Part shown: positions 34,618 to 47,325 of the stretch, one piece after another
Layout: each line of letters begins with the position of its first letter
How positions within the stretch are numbered: the stretch's first letter is position 1
NCBI GenBank assembly: GCA_027924585.1
Contig: BSBM01000964.1
Span: 3,438,501-3,502,500 of the forward strand
DNA: 64,000 bases
Reading direction: 5' to 3'
Source of the DNA: Larix kaempferi
Taxonomy: Eukaryota; Streptophyta; Pinopsida; Pinales; Pinaceae
The notes under the pieces: model-generated
The model's database searches: none
What the model was told of the DNA's origin: nothing
Seen by the model: only the letters and a program-made list of their open reading frames with translations
Translations under genes and position numbers: made by a program

Positions 34618-35491
34618 AATTCTAAAATATAAACACCATCAATGTAATCATTAAATAACAATAAATGATAATAGTTTGTTGTCAATCTTTTAAACTAAAT
34701 AGATTGAATAAGAATTAAAGTATATATTTTTTATTAGTGTATGCTATTTAATATTAACATGTTTTATAATTTTTAAAATAAATAATTAATATATATACAA
34801 TTTAATTTAATTGTTAAATTTAAATATTCCTTATATTAAGATAATATTTTTTTTTTTATAAAATTTGTTTTGAAAAAGAAAATATAATGTTTTATCACAA
34901 TGTAAATTATTGGACCATCCTAATAAATGATTTAGGAAAACTCATAAATATAGAGATTTCAATAAATCTTGTTTAAATATAATATCATACCATTTTATTA
35001 ATATATTACTAGCATAACTACTTAATCTGTGGTTGGTGAATACCTAATTTAAATTCTAAAATATAAACACCATCGATGTAATCATTAAATAGCAATAAAT
35101 GATAATAGTTTGTTGTCAATCTTTTAAACTAAATAGATTGAATAAGAATTAAAGTATATATTTTTTATTATTGTATGCTATTTAATATTAACCTGTTTTA
35201 TAATTTTTAAAATAATTAATTAATATATATACAAATTAATTAATTTAATTTAATTGTTAAATTTAAATATTTCTTATATTAAGATAATATTTTTTTGTAT
35301 AAAATTTGTTTTGAAAAACAAAATATAATGTTTTATCACAATGTAAATCATTGGACCATCCTAATAGATGATTTAGGAAAACTCATAAATATAGAGATTT
35401 CAATAAATCTTGCTTAAATATAATATCATACCATTTTATTAATATATTACTAGCATAACTACTTAATTTGTGGTTGGTGAATACCTAATTT
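34618..35491. repeat. 433 bp tandem duplication
   Basis: AAATTCTAAAATATAAACACC begins at 34618 and, nearly unchanged, at 35051; the two copies stay aligned to the end with few differences. A short terminal piece containing GTGGTTGGTGAATAC is then repeated a third time at 35491. A diverged relative of the unit start occurs near 35690 (CCACCCTAAATTCTAAGATA) and near 41560. Confidence 0.9.
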
Positions 35492-36700
35492 GTGGTTGGT
35501 GAATACTTATAAGTCACAAATTAAGTACAAGTTATAGTTATCCATGCATTAGGTACAAGTTATTTTAGATATTCTTTTTCCTGTTATAATTGCTTATTTC
35601 AAATTTTGAACAACTATCATAAAATCAGCCTTGACAATACACTTGTCTCATCATCTTGCAATCTAGAAAACACATAAATGCTAGTCCACCCTAAATTCTA
35701 AGATATAAACAACTATCATTGTAATAAAGTTCATTTTCTAAAAATAAATATTAATATTAACAAAATATTTAATAATTTTAAATACATGTGACTAGACATA
35801 AAATCTTGAATTAAATATATTAATGCATTAAACTAATAGTATAAATATAATCTTACTTTATATAATAATATAATAAATATTTCTACAATATGAATTAAGA
35901 AAATAAACATGGTCGAAATAAAATGATTATATATTGATGAATTTTTAAAACTTCTCATTTTCAAAATATAAGTTATCAATTTGTTAGTTTTTAATTCATA
36001 ATAACTAAGTTATTAATTTGTTTAACTTTTTAATTCATTAAAACTATAATGATTAATGAATGTATTTTTAAAATTAAAAAAAAAAAGATTAATTATAATG
36101 ATTAATGAATATATTTTTAAAATTAAAAAAAAAAAAAATCTTTTTTTTAATAAAAACTAATAATAATCACTATTATATTCATTAATAAAAGAATTTTTTA
36201 ATTTATCTATAAATTATTTTAATATTTCTAATTAAAAAATAACTAATATACGTTATTTAAAAAATTATACATAGATTTTTTTATTTATTAAAAGTTATTT
36301 TTATTTGTTTTCCATACAGCATAATAGGAACTAACTTGTTTATGAAAGAACACAAAAAAATTTCACAGATTTAAATTTTTTCACGAAAGAACTACTTGAC
36401 ACATGGATTTAAAATGTGACCTTCAGAAATATTATTATGTGAGACACCAATAAACCAAATAAACGTATAAATTGTCAGGTGTACAATATATTTAGAATAA
36501 TTTGAAACCAAAAACACCGTCACATCTATATTTCAAAATTTGAAACCAAAGACATTTCAAAATTCAATTGACAGTTTGAAGGCTTAATTCGCAGAATGAG
36601 GAACATGCCTACATGGTTTGGCGGTTTCGCTTGTAGCTATGTGGAGCCTGTATCATGCGCAATAGTTGGACGCCAAATTTACATACAGTTAACGCTAATT
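35492..36700. other. AT-rich intergenic DNA
   Basis: No gene is seen. A 49 bp direct repeat starting GATTAATGAAT lies at 36051 and 36100, each ending in an A-run. Confidence 0.6.
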
Positions 36701-36710
36701 AAAACTAATT

Positions 36711-36893
36711 ATGGTGTTCGGAAGAACAGGAGACAAAATTGAAAGAATTCTCAAGAAGTTGGAACCGACTGAGTTGAACATCGAAAGGCATGTCTCTCTA
36801 CTGAAATTAAGTGATTGGATGAGTTTGTCTCCGACGAAGAACCTTTTCGGAGATTTAAGGGTTAAGTCACCGCTAATGATTTTTCCCATATGA
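36711..36893 (+). CDS. Short unrecognised ORF, 60 codons, possible gene fragment
   Basis: MVFGRTGDKIERILKKLEP, then NIERHVSLLKLSDWMSLSP and LFGDLRVKSP, in a segment less AT-rich than its surroundings. The amphipathic charged composition looks more like protein than the AT-rich frames nearby. GGGTTAAGTCACCGCTAA recurs just downstream at about 36931. There is no recognisable domain, no neighbouring exon I can defend, and the opposite strand is also open. It may be an exon fragment or chance. Confidence 0.25.
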   Translation: MVFGRTGDKIERILKKLEPTELNIERHVSLLKLSDWMSLSPTKNLFGDLRVKSPLMIFPI

Positions 36894-39685
36894 CATGTGT
36901 GAGATCTAGTATTGATATCTGAGTTTGTGCGTTAAGTCACCGCTAAAACCAGTGGTAAATCTCATTATTTATGGACCGCTATATTATCCTCAGTCCCAGG
37001 GAGTAATTGAACATACAGAGTACACTTCGAACATACAGAGCACACTTCAGTATACAGTACTCACTTTTTATAGGTAGAACCATCTATTACTATAAATCTA
37101 AATTTGATTAACAGTTTATCTGCAGCAATGTGATGACGGAAATTGCCACTAATGCTCCAGTTCTGTGCGTGAATTTCAGCTAAACAACCTGAAACATTGG
37201 TAGACCACAGTAGTGTTAAATCCTAGTTGCAGGGCAAACAAGCCAATGACTGAATAATTTTAAAAGCAATGTAAGGCTAAATTTTATACACTCAATCCAT
37301 CTCTCGGATATGAGGATTTCCATCCATTAATATTTAATAAAGTATGTTCTCTATTTTCATTTCATTTTGTTTCTGAGTTATGTGTGTTTAAATTAACCCT
37401 TCTTAGTTGAATACTGAATTATCCAAATACTCAATCACATTGACTACAATCAATTAAATAACCCATCAACAATCACATTGGTAGAAACCTATTTAGACCT
37501 AACTCATGACTCAGAAAACTAGATCCACAGAACGCATTCAACCTTTCACTTTCACATGAATTTAGTAGAGTTTGGCAAGTTTCACTTTATTCCTCTTTCC
37601 AAAGGCTACTATTGAGATTAATGGAGATCTCTAATTTTCATAATAAATTCAAGCTATAATTACCATGCATTTTATCTGATGTCTACTACACTGACCCCAA
37701 ATCTGAAGTCAAGCAAGAGGCCACAAGAGTTATTGCCAGCCTGGAAATTCTCAGAGGCAATGTTCTTGACTTCTGCAAGAAAACCCTCATAGAGTAATCT
37801 GGCTGAAGTATAAGGAAGCCCGATAGAGTAATCTTACTCATGTTTGGCAGGTTGACAGAATTTTTGAATGTAATAGGACTTATTTTTATATTCTTATTTC
37901 AATAATACTTTTGGGTATTTGAGGATTTCCTTTTAGGGCTATTATCGGATTTCAGAATTTCCTTTTAGGGCTATTATAGGACTAATTTTTATATTCTTAT
38001 GAAATATCAAGCTGCTGCTTTGTTCTGATTTGAGGTGGGCCTTCTCACACATTATGGATGCTATGCGTCCAACGTTAATTGCAATTAAGAGCAAGACCTA
38101 ATTAACTCATTCAAAAAGGAGAGCATAGAAATTGGATCACATTCACCATGCCATCTCTGCTATCACATAAATTTGGAAATCTTCTCGTTTAATGAATTTA
38201 ATATTTAATTAACTAAAGAAACAAGTTGCTAACTCAAGGAAAATAAGATAAAAAAATCCAATCCGCAACATAGAATGTATGTTGTGACCACCTTTAGTTG
38301 TATATTTTGGTTTCAGATTAATAGAAGGATGTGCCATTAATTTTTGGGATCTTCTAGATTTCCACGAAATCTATTTCACATAGATAGGCTAACAATACTG
38401 ATTACACAGATTGTTAATATTTATCTTAGATCATAGGAAATCCCGATAGAATAATGTGATGTCTTTAGGTTTTCTCACTGTACGCTTAAAAAGCAAGGCA
38501 AATCTACAGCTGGTTTTGCCCCCAAACTATTTGTCTTATGCGTCCAACAACCTTTTAAGAACACTTAATTGATCAATCAATAAAACTAAGGCTAAATTAT
38601 CAATAATGTATTTGGCCCAATAATGCCTAAATGTTCTGATTGCATTACTATTGCTGTTTATAACAAACTTCCATTCCATTTGAACATAACTAAAATAATA
38701 TTTAATAAATATTCTAAAACATAAGACAAATATTTAATAAATAGTCTAAAACATAACACAAGCAATAAAAGGATGCAAAAGTATACCAACAAGATTAATA
38801 TAAAACGGTAATAAGGAAAATAACCAAGCTGAAGACAAATCTTGACTAAGAATATAAATTAAATTTTGATTAACACTAATACATAGTTTAGGCCTAAGTC
38901 TATACATATTAAAAAATGGAAAAATAAGAATACATAACAAACAAAATACCACTATAAATAGTAAATATTACAATTACTACAATATAAATCTAAAACATAA
39001 TTCTCCTAATATAAATCTAAAATATAAATCTCCTATTAAAAACATTTTAAAAATGAAATATTCTCCAAATAAATTCATCAAAATTTCCATTTATTTAACC
39101 GAAAAAAATAATTAAAATTTAATTCTGAATCTTGTTCAAAATTGTATACCACTAAAAAGGCCAAAACCAAGAACAGACACAAATCTCATTTATGAAAAGC
39201 ACTGGAATTTTATATATTTTCAAAATATAAAAAAAAAAGTCACGGTAACCGAACTTACCCTCAGATCATCAAAATGGCTTGTTTAACTAATCAGCAGGGC
39301 TCACGCATTCCGATCCTTCTGGAAACCAACTATGTATCTGTGCATTATCTTCCTATCCAGAATTTCAATATCGCCGAGTAGGGTTTTCTTTAAAGTAATC
39401 CATTGAAAAGCAAGGTGTTACAACAATCTCAGTGCGATAAATGCTCCTAGAATCCTTTCTTTCATTCATTGCAAAATCATAAACACGTCTGTTCATGTCA
39501 AAATATAAAGAAAAATAGTAAAGCCAAACAATAACGACCCAAAACGAAACCGAATAAAATGAAATATGATCGAATTATTTAGCAAAACCGAAGCCAGAAA
39601 GCCAAAAGTAAAACATAAGCTAAACAGGAAAAATAAATAAGAAAGTCACCATGAAATAAGCTAGAGAGAACAATAGCTCAAAGAA
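36894..39685. other. Intergenic DNA, no gene seen
   Basis: It contains a 20 bp direct repeat (GAACATACAGAG at 37009 and 37029) and a repeated TTTCCTTTTAGGGCTATTAT at about 37928 and 37960 flanked by repeated TTTTTATATTCTTAT. No coding sequence is supported. Confidence 0.6.
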
Positions 39686-39825
39686 ATAACACTCCAATTC
39701 CCTGCAAAGACATTTACACACCAAAATACACGCAAGAAAAATAACGCTCCAATTCCCTGCAAAAACATTTACACACAAAAATAACGCTCCAATTCCCTGC
39801 AAAAACATTTACACACAAAAATAAT
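39686..39825. repeat. Three direct repeats of about 40-55 bp
   Basis: ATAACGCTCCAATTCCCTGC (ATAACACTCC in the first) starts at 39686, 39741 and 39781, each followed by AAAACATTTACACAC. Minus-strand Cys-rich frames across this part are produced by the repeat. Confidence 0.85.
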
Positions 39826-39910
39826 AATAGAAGCCAGAAAGAATACGAACTCAGACAGAGGAAAACAAAAGAATTCCTGATAGGCCATAAAGAATACAAA
39901 CTCAGATAGG

Positions 39911-41450
39911 CGTACTCTCTCCAATGGCAATGCTCCATTTATAATGTGATAACTTGGTTCTCCTAACGGTCACAGAGTTTTCTGGATTCTTCCGTTAACG
40001 GTAATAGCTTTTTCTGGTTTTTCACTTATCTTTTTGAATGAGTGTTTCTGGTTTTTGCGATTTTCCTTTAAATAGTAAAAGCATTTTCCAGATTTCATTT
40101 TACTTTATGAGTATTTCTGGTTTTTACATTTTTTACCTCACTTACAGTTATGTAATTTGAAATAGTGATAGGATTCCATGATGCACGTCGTATTTGATTG
40201 GCCACACCACCATGTAGGAAATCATTGTGTCAGTGAACGTTATGATTTTCCAAATAGTTATGCTGATTTTTCAATCGATTTAAAAATATATATTAATTTT
40301 GTGTTTTCATTTTCAATAAAATCAATTAAAAATATATACGAAATTTGTGTTTTCTCTTTCAATAAAATCAATCATTTTGTTGGTTTTAAAAATATATATT
40401 AATGTTGTGCGTGGTTTTGTTTTAATCCATGCTTTTCTTCGGCGTCCATTAAGGCTTCCTTGTACGCATGGCTTCTCACATTTCACATTTTATTACTATT
40501 AATTATTATAAAATAGGTATCATTGCTTCTTTACAAAATATTAAAAATAATTAATTTAAAATATTATATTTACAGTTATTAAAGAATATTATTTTATTTA
40601 TTATAATCATTATTATTGTCATAAAATATTAAAAATAATTGAATCAAAATATTATATTTATAGTTGTTAAAGAATATTATTTTAATTATTATAATCATTT
40701 CTAGTAAAATTTATTGAGTTTCAAATATTATCATTATTATTATAACATTTACACGTACTCTCTCCAATGACAATGCTCCATTTATAATGTGATAAGTTGG
40801 TTCTCCTAACGGTAACAGAGTTTTCTGGATTCGCCCTTGATTCTTCCTTTAAGGGTAATAGCTTTTTCTGAATTTTCCCTTTATCTTTTGAACGAGTATT
40901 TCACTTACAGCGCCCAACGGTAATCCTTTTACTTGAGCCAGATTTAATTTTACTTGTATTACAGTGTGTTCTTACATTTTTTACCCCACTTTATGAGTCT
41001 AATTAATTAAGGGAAAGAATGAACGATAACAGTTCCACAAGTGATACGTTTCCATGATGCATGTCCTATTTGATTGGAAATCGTTGTGTCAGCAAACGTT
41101 ATGATTTTCCAATACGTTTAAAAATATATATTAATGTGGTTTTTTTAATCAATGCTTATATTTGGCGTCCATTAAGGTATCCGTGACAGATTAACATTAC
41201 ACATTTTATTATTATAAATTATTATAAAATATGTACTATTACCTCATTTACAAAATATTATATTTAGGGTTATTAAAGAATATTATTTTATTTATTATAA
41301 TCATCATTATTGCCATAAAATATTAAAAATAATTAAATCAAAATATTATATTTATAGTTATTGAAGAATATTATTTTAATTATTAAAATATTCATTATTG
41401 TTCATTTATTGAGTTTCAAATATTATCATTATTATTACAAAATTATTATC
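39911..41450. repeat. 843 bp tandem duplication
   Basis: CGTACTCTCTCCAATG starts at 39911 and 40754. Corresponding blocks follow in both copies: TCCTAACGGT with CAGAGTTTTCTGG, TTCCATGATGCA, TGTGTCAG, GGCGTCCATTAAGG and a TATTATATTTATAGTT-type AT-rich end with GAGTTTCAAATATTATCATT (40729 and 41409). The second copy has several deletions. No gene is apparent. Confidence 0.85.
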
Positions 41451-43180
41451 ATTATTGTTATATTAGTATAGTTATTTAATTTGTAATGCTCATAAAATTA
41501 ATTTAGATAGAATACTTATGTTATCCTCTTGCAATTTAGGAAAAACATATTTTTGGATTTCATCCAAAATTCTAAAATATAAATACTTATGGATATAAAA
41601 ATTTATTAAATAAATAAGTTGAAAAATTACACAAGAGAAAACTGCGTTGCAGCATATCGTGCCAAAATGACAGAACAAAAACGATAAGAACACTACTATG
41701 TAAAGCTACTCTCAAGTTCTCCATGATACTACTTGCATATGAAATGCAAAGCTCAACGAAGAGATACTATCACGAATCCATGTTCTAGTTTTGAATATGT
41801 GAAGGTTTATGTGTGACTACAAGTAATTAGAGTGATCTGTATGCCCATTAATTTGCACATTGCCGAGACTGTGTCACAACGTTGTGCGAGTTTGAAGGTG
41901 ATGTGTCCCACACAAAGAAAGAGGACCAATAGCTTGGATATAAAATAAAAAAAATTCAACAAACGAGCTTGAGGAATTGATCTTTTAGTAGAGGAACTTG
42001 CTCAGTAGAAACCCACACGAATTTAATGTTGTGGCTCCTTTGGTCACTTCCCTAGTACAATGCTGAAATTCAATTCGACATTTAACAACGGTTTCAACGT
42101 GTTTATAAGGATTTGCTTAAGAAATATAAACTTTGTTTTGTCATGGAACTTTAGTTCAATTTTGTGTTTGAAATGAGGCTATAAAGACCAAACTAAAATT
42201 ATATTTTCTATATTTGTTAGACCTAAAAGATCATGTCTTGGTATAACCATATAAACCTTAATATTGGTGTTTGGTTTGGGACTGTTCTAATGGTTTCTGG
42301 TATGACCGATCAACATGTAGTTTGTGTCTTGTATAATGTAGTTCCAACAATGGGACATGATTTCTAACAACATAGTTAAAGGTACCAAAGGCATGCTGCA
42401 AGTTTTATACAACTTGTTAAAGGGCGATAGTGAAGACTACAACAACTACCTTTGGAATTTCCTAATTGGATCTCCTACTTTGATACTTCTATAAGTGAAC
42501 CAATCAGTTCCATGATAAATACTACTTATGTAGTTTTTTGTAATTGTAATAAGCGAGGCACAGACATAAATAAATATCATCTTCAATAGAAGGTCTAAAA
42601 TATGTTAATGATAATGTTCACAGCCATATTTTATATTGGTAGAAGAGCACATGTACGATGTTCACTACCTTTTGATTCAAAAAAAGGAAGAAACCAAACT
42701 AGCTAATTAGCCCATCTAACTGTTCCTATTTAGATAGTAAAAAATCTTGGAGAAAATTTTTCCCCTTCTCCCTTTCAAATATGCAAGGAAGGCCATAATT
42801 CATGTGATTCTATCTATTCTCTCTATTTCAGATAATTAGTTTTAAAGTACGTTATAAGTAAAGCATTATTGCTATGACGAGAAAAAATACAAGCTCTCAT
42901 GTAATTTCCAGCAACTTGCCTCAACAGTATTTCCACTTGGAGAAAGAGCAATTGTCTTTATACAAACAACAGTTCTCATCTTTAGAGGTCTAGATCCATC
43001 TTTCTTTCCATTTCTTAAAAGAAAACAAAATTTTAATATCAACAAAGTTCAAAAAATATTTTGTTGAAGTCTATCTAGGAATTTTTTCTATCCTCACAAT
43101 CCTTATATCTAACAACTTCATAAATCAAAAAACTGCTTTCATTAATTAGAGATTCAATTGCATAATTCTAAAATTTACCT
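41451..43180. other. Intergenic DNA, no gene seen
   Basis: No open frame with recognisable features. The segment 41520-41590 is a diverged relative of the 34618 repeat (TCTAAAATATAAATAC). Confidence 0.55.
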
Positions 43181-43229
43181 TTGGCCCACATTCATCATAC
43201 CAGTTCTAGTACAAGGGTACCCACACAAA

Positions 43230-43599
43230 GCTGGTACCCAAAAAGGCCACAACGATAGCGCGTGAGCGAAAAAAAAAGAAACGCGCACACGCATCCAAAT
43301 GCGCGTACACGTCGCTACTTTGTCAATGTCGAATGTCCACGTGGTTGAGCCTACATGGACAAAAGGCGCACGCAAGCGTTATTGACGCGTATGCACAAAC
43401 TGGCGTGCATGTGTCAATGACGCGTGCGTGCCCCTCTGTTTTTTATTAAAAAAAATAGATCTCACGGGTTTGTCATTTTCAACAAACCCGCAAGCGCATA
43501 TTGGGAAAACAGTGACCCCGCAAACACGTATCGGAGCACCCGACTTCTCCTCAACACCTCCAAATTGACCCTACACCACAGCGCCAACCATTTCTCCAG
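43230..43599 (+). promoter_or_regulatory. GCG/TGCA-rich upstream region and non-coding first exon of the 43.7 kb gene
   Basis: The segment 43255-43435 is unusually rich in alternating purine-pyrimidine CpG-containing DNA (CGCGCACACGC, GCGCGTACACG, GGCGTGCATGTG, ACGCGTGCGTG), in sharp contrast to the AT-rich surroundings. It is followed by a C-rich stretch ending TTTCTCCAG|GTAGGT, a good donor at 43600. A matching acceptor TTCATTGCAG ends at 43719, 20 bases before the first ATG. I read this as promoter plus 5' UTR exon. The exact transcription start is not visible. Confidence 0.5.
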
Positions 43600-43738
43600 G
43601 TAGGTGGTGAACAAAGCATCCACTTGTTGTTATTTTTGGTTTTTCTTTGGTTTTCCATTTCAATTTGAATTTTAAAAAAAACTACAATCCATTTAAAAAC
43701 CAAAAAAAATTCATTGCAGGCCATCTACACCTAACAAG

Positions 43739-44671
43739 ATGACAAGACCTGAACCATCTGATGAAACCAATGAAACCCAACCTTCAGAAGACAACATGGG
43801 AACCGACAATGAACCGAATGAAAACCTCGAAGATCAATTACACCAAGATTTAAATCAATTGAGGGCACTAAGTAATGAATTGAACAGCAGTAAGGAACCC
43901 TCTAGGGTTTCCTTGGCTTCATCATTGCAAAACATTATTGAATCAATCAATATTGCACACAGTGAGATAACAAACTTGAGCAAATACAGGGCTTGAATGA
44001 GGGAACACTACTCCACTGGGTTGTCCAAATAGCAAATAAAAGACTTCAACATCGCCAAAGCCTCGTTGTATAGCAAATTCATAGTTCCCTCAACAGGACA
44101 GCCTCCAGCTATGATGATGAGTCGGGTTTGCATGGACTGGTGTATTTACCATCCATGGAGAGACAACTGGAGAAAGAGGTGTCTTATGGTGTTTGAGAGG
44201 CCCCCGTGCAACAATTTGGAGGTCCCACAGTATTTCCTTCGCAAATTGTGGACTGAGTTTGACCTAGGGTACCATGTCAACTATTTTGACATCACTGAGT
44301 TTCAGGGTGTCGGTCTTGGCTGTGTCCAAGATCGACCTCAGGCGCACTGCAACCCACTTAGAGGACCTCCTGCACCTAGGAGAGAGCCAAACCCCTCTCC
44401 TCAACCACGTGAGCTTGGTAGAGGCCTAGATGAGATTGATGTCTCTGTCAAACATGCTACACATAACTTGCTTAAACATACCATATTTGTAGCCATGTCT
44501 TCACAGAGCCGGGAGGACATCGATAAGACACAGACAAATGCATTGTCTCTGGGTGGTGGCCAGGACATGCTAGGTATAGGTGGCACCCAGGCGGGCCCTT
44601 CTAGTTCTATTGGAACAACGACACATCGTTGTTCTCATCGTGGTCATTCTTTCCATGGTGATACGCAATAG
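43739..44671 (+). pseudogene. Unrecognised gene, main 5' coding exon (two in-frame stops)
   Basis: ATG 43739 lies just after the acceptor at 43719. An acidic N-terminus (about 85 codons with helical SNELNSSK and SLQNIIESINIAHSEITNLS) runs to TGA 43994. The same frame continues through TAG 44030 to 44671 with VCMDWCIYHPWRDNWRKRC, CNNLEVPQYFLRKLWTEFD and LGYHVNYFDITEFQG, then a Pro/Arg-rich linker and a Ser/Gly/Gln-rich tail. Both internal stops fit single C-to-T changes (CGA and CAG). An unbroken frame over 930 bases apart from these argues for real past coding. A transposon-associated or plant-mobile-domain-type origin is a guess only. Downstream exon-like pieces continue to 48178. Confidence 0.5.
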
Positions 44672-44817
44672 TATGCCATAGGGAGCTTCATGGATCAGTT
44701 TTGCTATTGTTTTATTTAATGTTCAAGTATTTGTTGTATTTTATTTGATAGATCGTATTGTTTAATATATTTAACTTTGAATTACACATTGTTGACTTTA
44801 TTTGTTTTAATGTACAG

Positions 44818-44922
44818 TTATTCGGGGCCGGGTCTCCATCCCCCAGGTGGGAGGACATTGGTTCCTTTGACCTCGATGGAGCCATGGCAGCAGTAGAGGA
44901 GATTGTGGCACCATACACACAG
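44818..44922 (+). pseudogene. Same gene, candidate exon (35 codons)
   Basis: Acceptor TGTACAG ends at 44817 and donor ACACAG|GTAACT is at 44922/44923. The 105-base frame reads LFGAGSPSPRWEDIGSFDLD and GAMAAVEEIVAPYTQ with no stop. GC content jumps sharply relative to both flanks, as for a plant exon between AT-rich introns. Confidence 0.5.
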
Positions 44923-44939
44923 GTAACTTCTTTACTTTG

Positions 44940-47090
44940 AATAATTAGATCCTATTACCAATCATTTGTGTTCAATAATTACAAATTAATTAGCACTGAG
45001 TAATTACCATATTATCATTGTATTTTACAGTAGTGTTTATCATATTGTATAAATTATTTGAGAGCTATAAATTCATATAATCCCACCAAACAAAAATGAA
45101 ACCTTATAAAACATGAAAACCTAAGAAAACTAGAAACATTTGTCCATGTTCACTTTAGGCATCCTAGACCTCTAATGATTCTAAAAATGGGAGAGAAATT
45201 TTCAAAATCTGTCATTCTTACTTGACCAGTGATGAGTCTGCAGCTGGGGTTTTCATGATGCCCATAGTGTCCTTCATCCTCAAACTACCATCCAATGCTT
45301 GCTTTCTCTTCCTGTGCTTGACCAATGCCATGTGTGTTAATGTTGCTTTTCCATTTGTCACCATGTCATCCAAGTTATCTTTTCCATGTACTCTGCTTGT
45401 CCAAATCATCTTCAAATGACCACAGTATGGGTCATTTGACTCTAGGCTCAATAGGTGTGCCAATGGCTCCAATGCCCATCAATTTGTCCACCAAATCAAC
45501 CTTTGCTGCCATGCCCTTATGCAATGTGTTCTTCAAGCTTAAACTTTCAGAATATATTATCATGGTAATTATCACTTTCCCCCGTATTCTAATAATAGGT
45601 TCTTTTAATGCTAAAGGTGGTCAAATCACTTCTATGCTTCTACTAACTTTGTTGCATCAATTGAGTTCACTGAGATGTTGTACTTGTCATTTTTTCATCC
45701 ACCTACACCAATAGGAAAACTATTTATTGCTATGAATTTTCACTACATTGTGCAAAACTCTCTAGAAAAAGAGAATCATATGGCCAAGCTTCTAGAAATT
45801 CAAGAACCTGATGTTTCTCATGTCCTTATTACCCTAGTTTATTATCACGGTATTTCCAATTTATTCTAATATTTGAGACTGAAAGTAATCATACTACTAC
45901 TCCTAGAACATTCAATTAGGAAAGACATATAAACAATGTAAAAAAAATTATCACATGTATTGTCACTAAAGTTTTTGAAAATGATATAAGGCCCATAAGG
46001 AAGAGCGATAATCTTACAAATATGGTCTATGGGGCCTTGCTATTATCTTGATTCAAATAAAACTTGGTAAAAAATTTGGCATCAAGAATACTCATTTAAC
46101 TCATTTCACTCAAGATTTCTATGATTTCAATCAAGTGATATCATTCTGACAACATAGCTATTCAATCAAGAACACATAATTACTCATTCAATGCAAAAGA
46201 ACATGGCACATTCAAGCTTGTAAGTAAGTTAATCATGAAAAAGATTTATCTTTCTTCCTTTTTCTGACGATCAACACTCTAAAGTGTGTTAAATAACATG
46301 CACACTAACTTAATTGCTATTTAGCACCTCTTTGCAAATTGAAACAATGAGATGCCATTTTATTTGATGATGTAAATGTTATGGAAAGAAAGGGACTCAA
46401 GATCCTCACTCTAGGGACGCAAATACTTTTCCACTGGGTGAATCAAGCTTGTAGGAAACTACAAATCTATAAGAAGACATCAAAACATAGGAACTCTTCA
46501 TCAAGAACCCAAACACATTACATAGGTTTCCAATTCAAATTTGTAAATGGACATGAATTCCATTCGCTTATGAGGCACTGCACATCTATCTAGGGCGAAA
46601 GGAAAAGCTCACCTACTCATGGGGATGACTCTAGAAAAGGAAAAGCTCACCATGTCACCTTCTATGCCCTGTCACCTTATTTAATTTTAATTTCATGCCA
46701 TGCCACTTTCTATCCTTTAAGAATATTGAATATCAATGACAACTTTGCCCATCAAACACTTCAAGCATAAATTGTCAACCTTCCTTGCCACATTATCTTC
46801 AATGAATGACCACATAATGGGTCATTTGTTCTTATCATGGGCCCAATCCATTGTGGGTCAAAGGACTCGATCCACACAACCATGTTCTGTACCAAGCCTT
46901 GAACAAATGGACTGCACCAATACAATAAAAACATTACATAATATCCAAATCCCATCAGACCACTATCATCTAACTTGAATATAAATTAATTGCAGTCATG
47001 TTTTTTAAGTACTATCGTTGTCATTCTCATTGGCATTATGTTTGATATTGTTAATATTGTTCTTATAAATTCAGTCTAAACATCGTAGTG
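44940..47090. other. Probable large intron containing transposon-derived repeats
   Basis: No exon-like segment is apparent. Two related segments (about 45200-45560 and 46700-46990) contain the inverted motif AATGACCACA...TGGGTCATT, also found in solo LTR D at about 18563, so this intron seems to hold LTR-derived fragments. Confidence 0.45.
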
Positions 47091-47097
47091 TTCGCAG

Positions 47098-47150
47098 GCT
47101 CCAGCGAGCAGCCACCGCCACCAGGGACCAGCAGTTCTCCACGTGCGCAG
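47098..47150 (+). pseudogene. Same gene, candidate exon (53 bp)
   Basis: Acceptor TTCGCAG ends at 47097 and donor GCGCAG|GTATCG is at 47150/47151. One frame reads SSEQPPPPGTSSSPRAQ, another APASSHRHQGPAVLHVR; which is used depends on phase. The short GC-rich block between AT-rich flanks looks exonic. Confidence 0.4.
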
Positions 47151-47325
47151 GTATCGTGTGTATTAAAGCATAAATTTAATTTCAAATATCATGACTTGTC
47201 TGTGTATATTTATATTTTTCTATATTAAACTATGAGGTTATAAATGTGTATGCAAGTGTGAGCACCTTGGCCTAGTAGTGACGTTATTCCTCCCTCCCAA
47301 ACCTTTAGGCCACCTTATATGCTAG

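Noticed and set aside
39620-39938. Cys/Phe-rich minus-strand ORFs
   Set aside because: They are generated by the short tandem repeats at 39686-39825 and have no domain.
45218-45869. ORFs of 64-129 codons on both strands in the 45 kb region
   Set aside because: They overlap on both strands in a segment related to LTR-derived repeats and lie in a probable intron.
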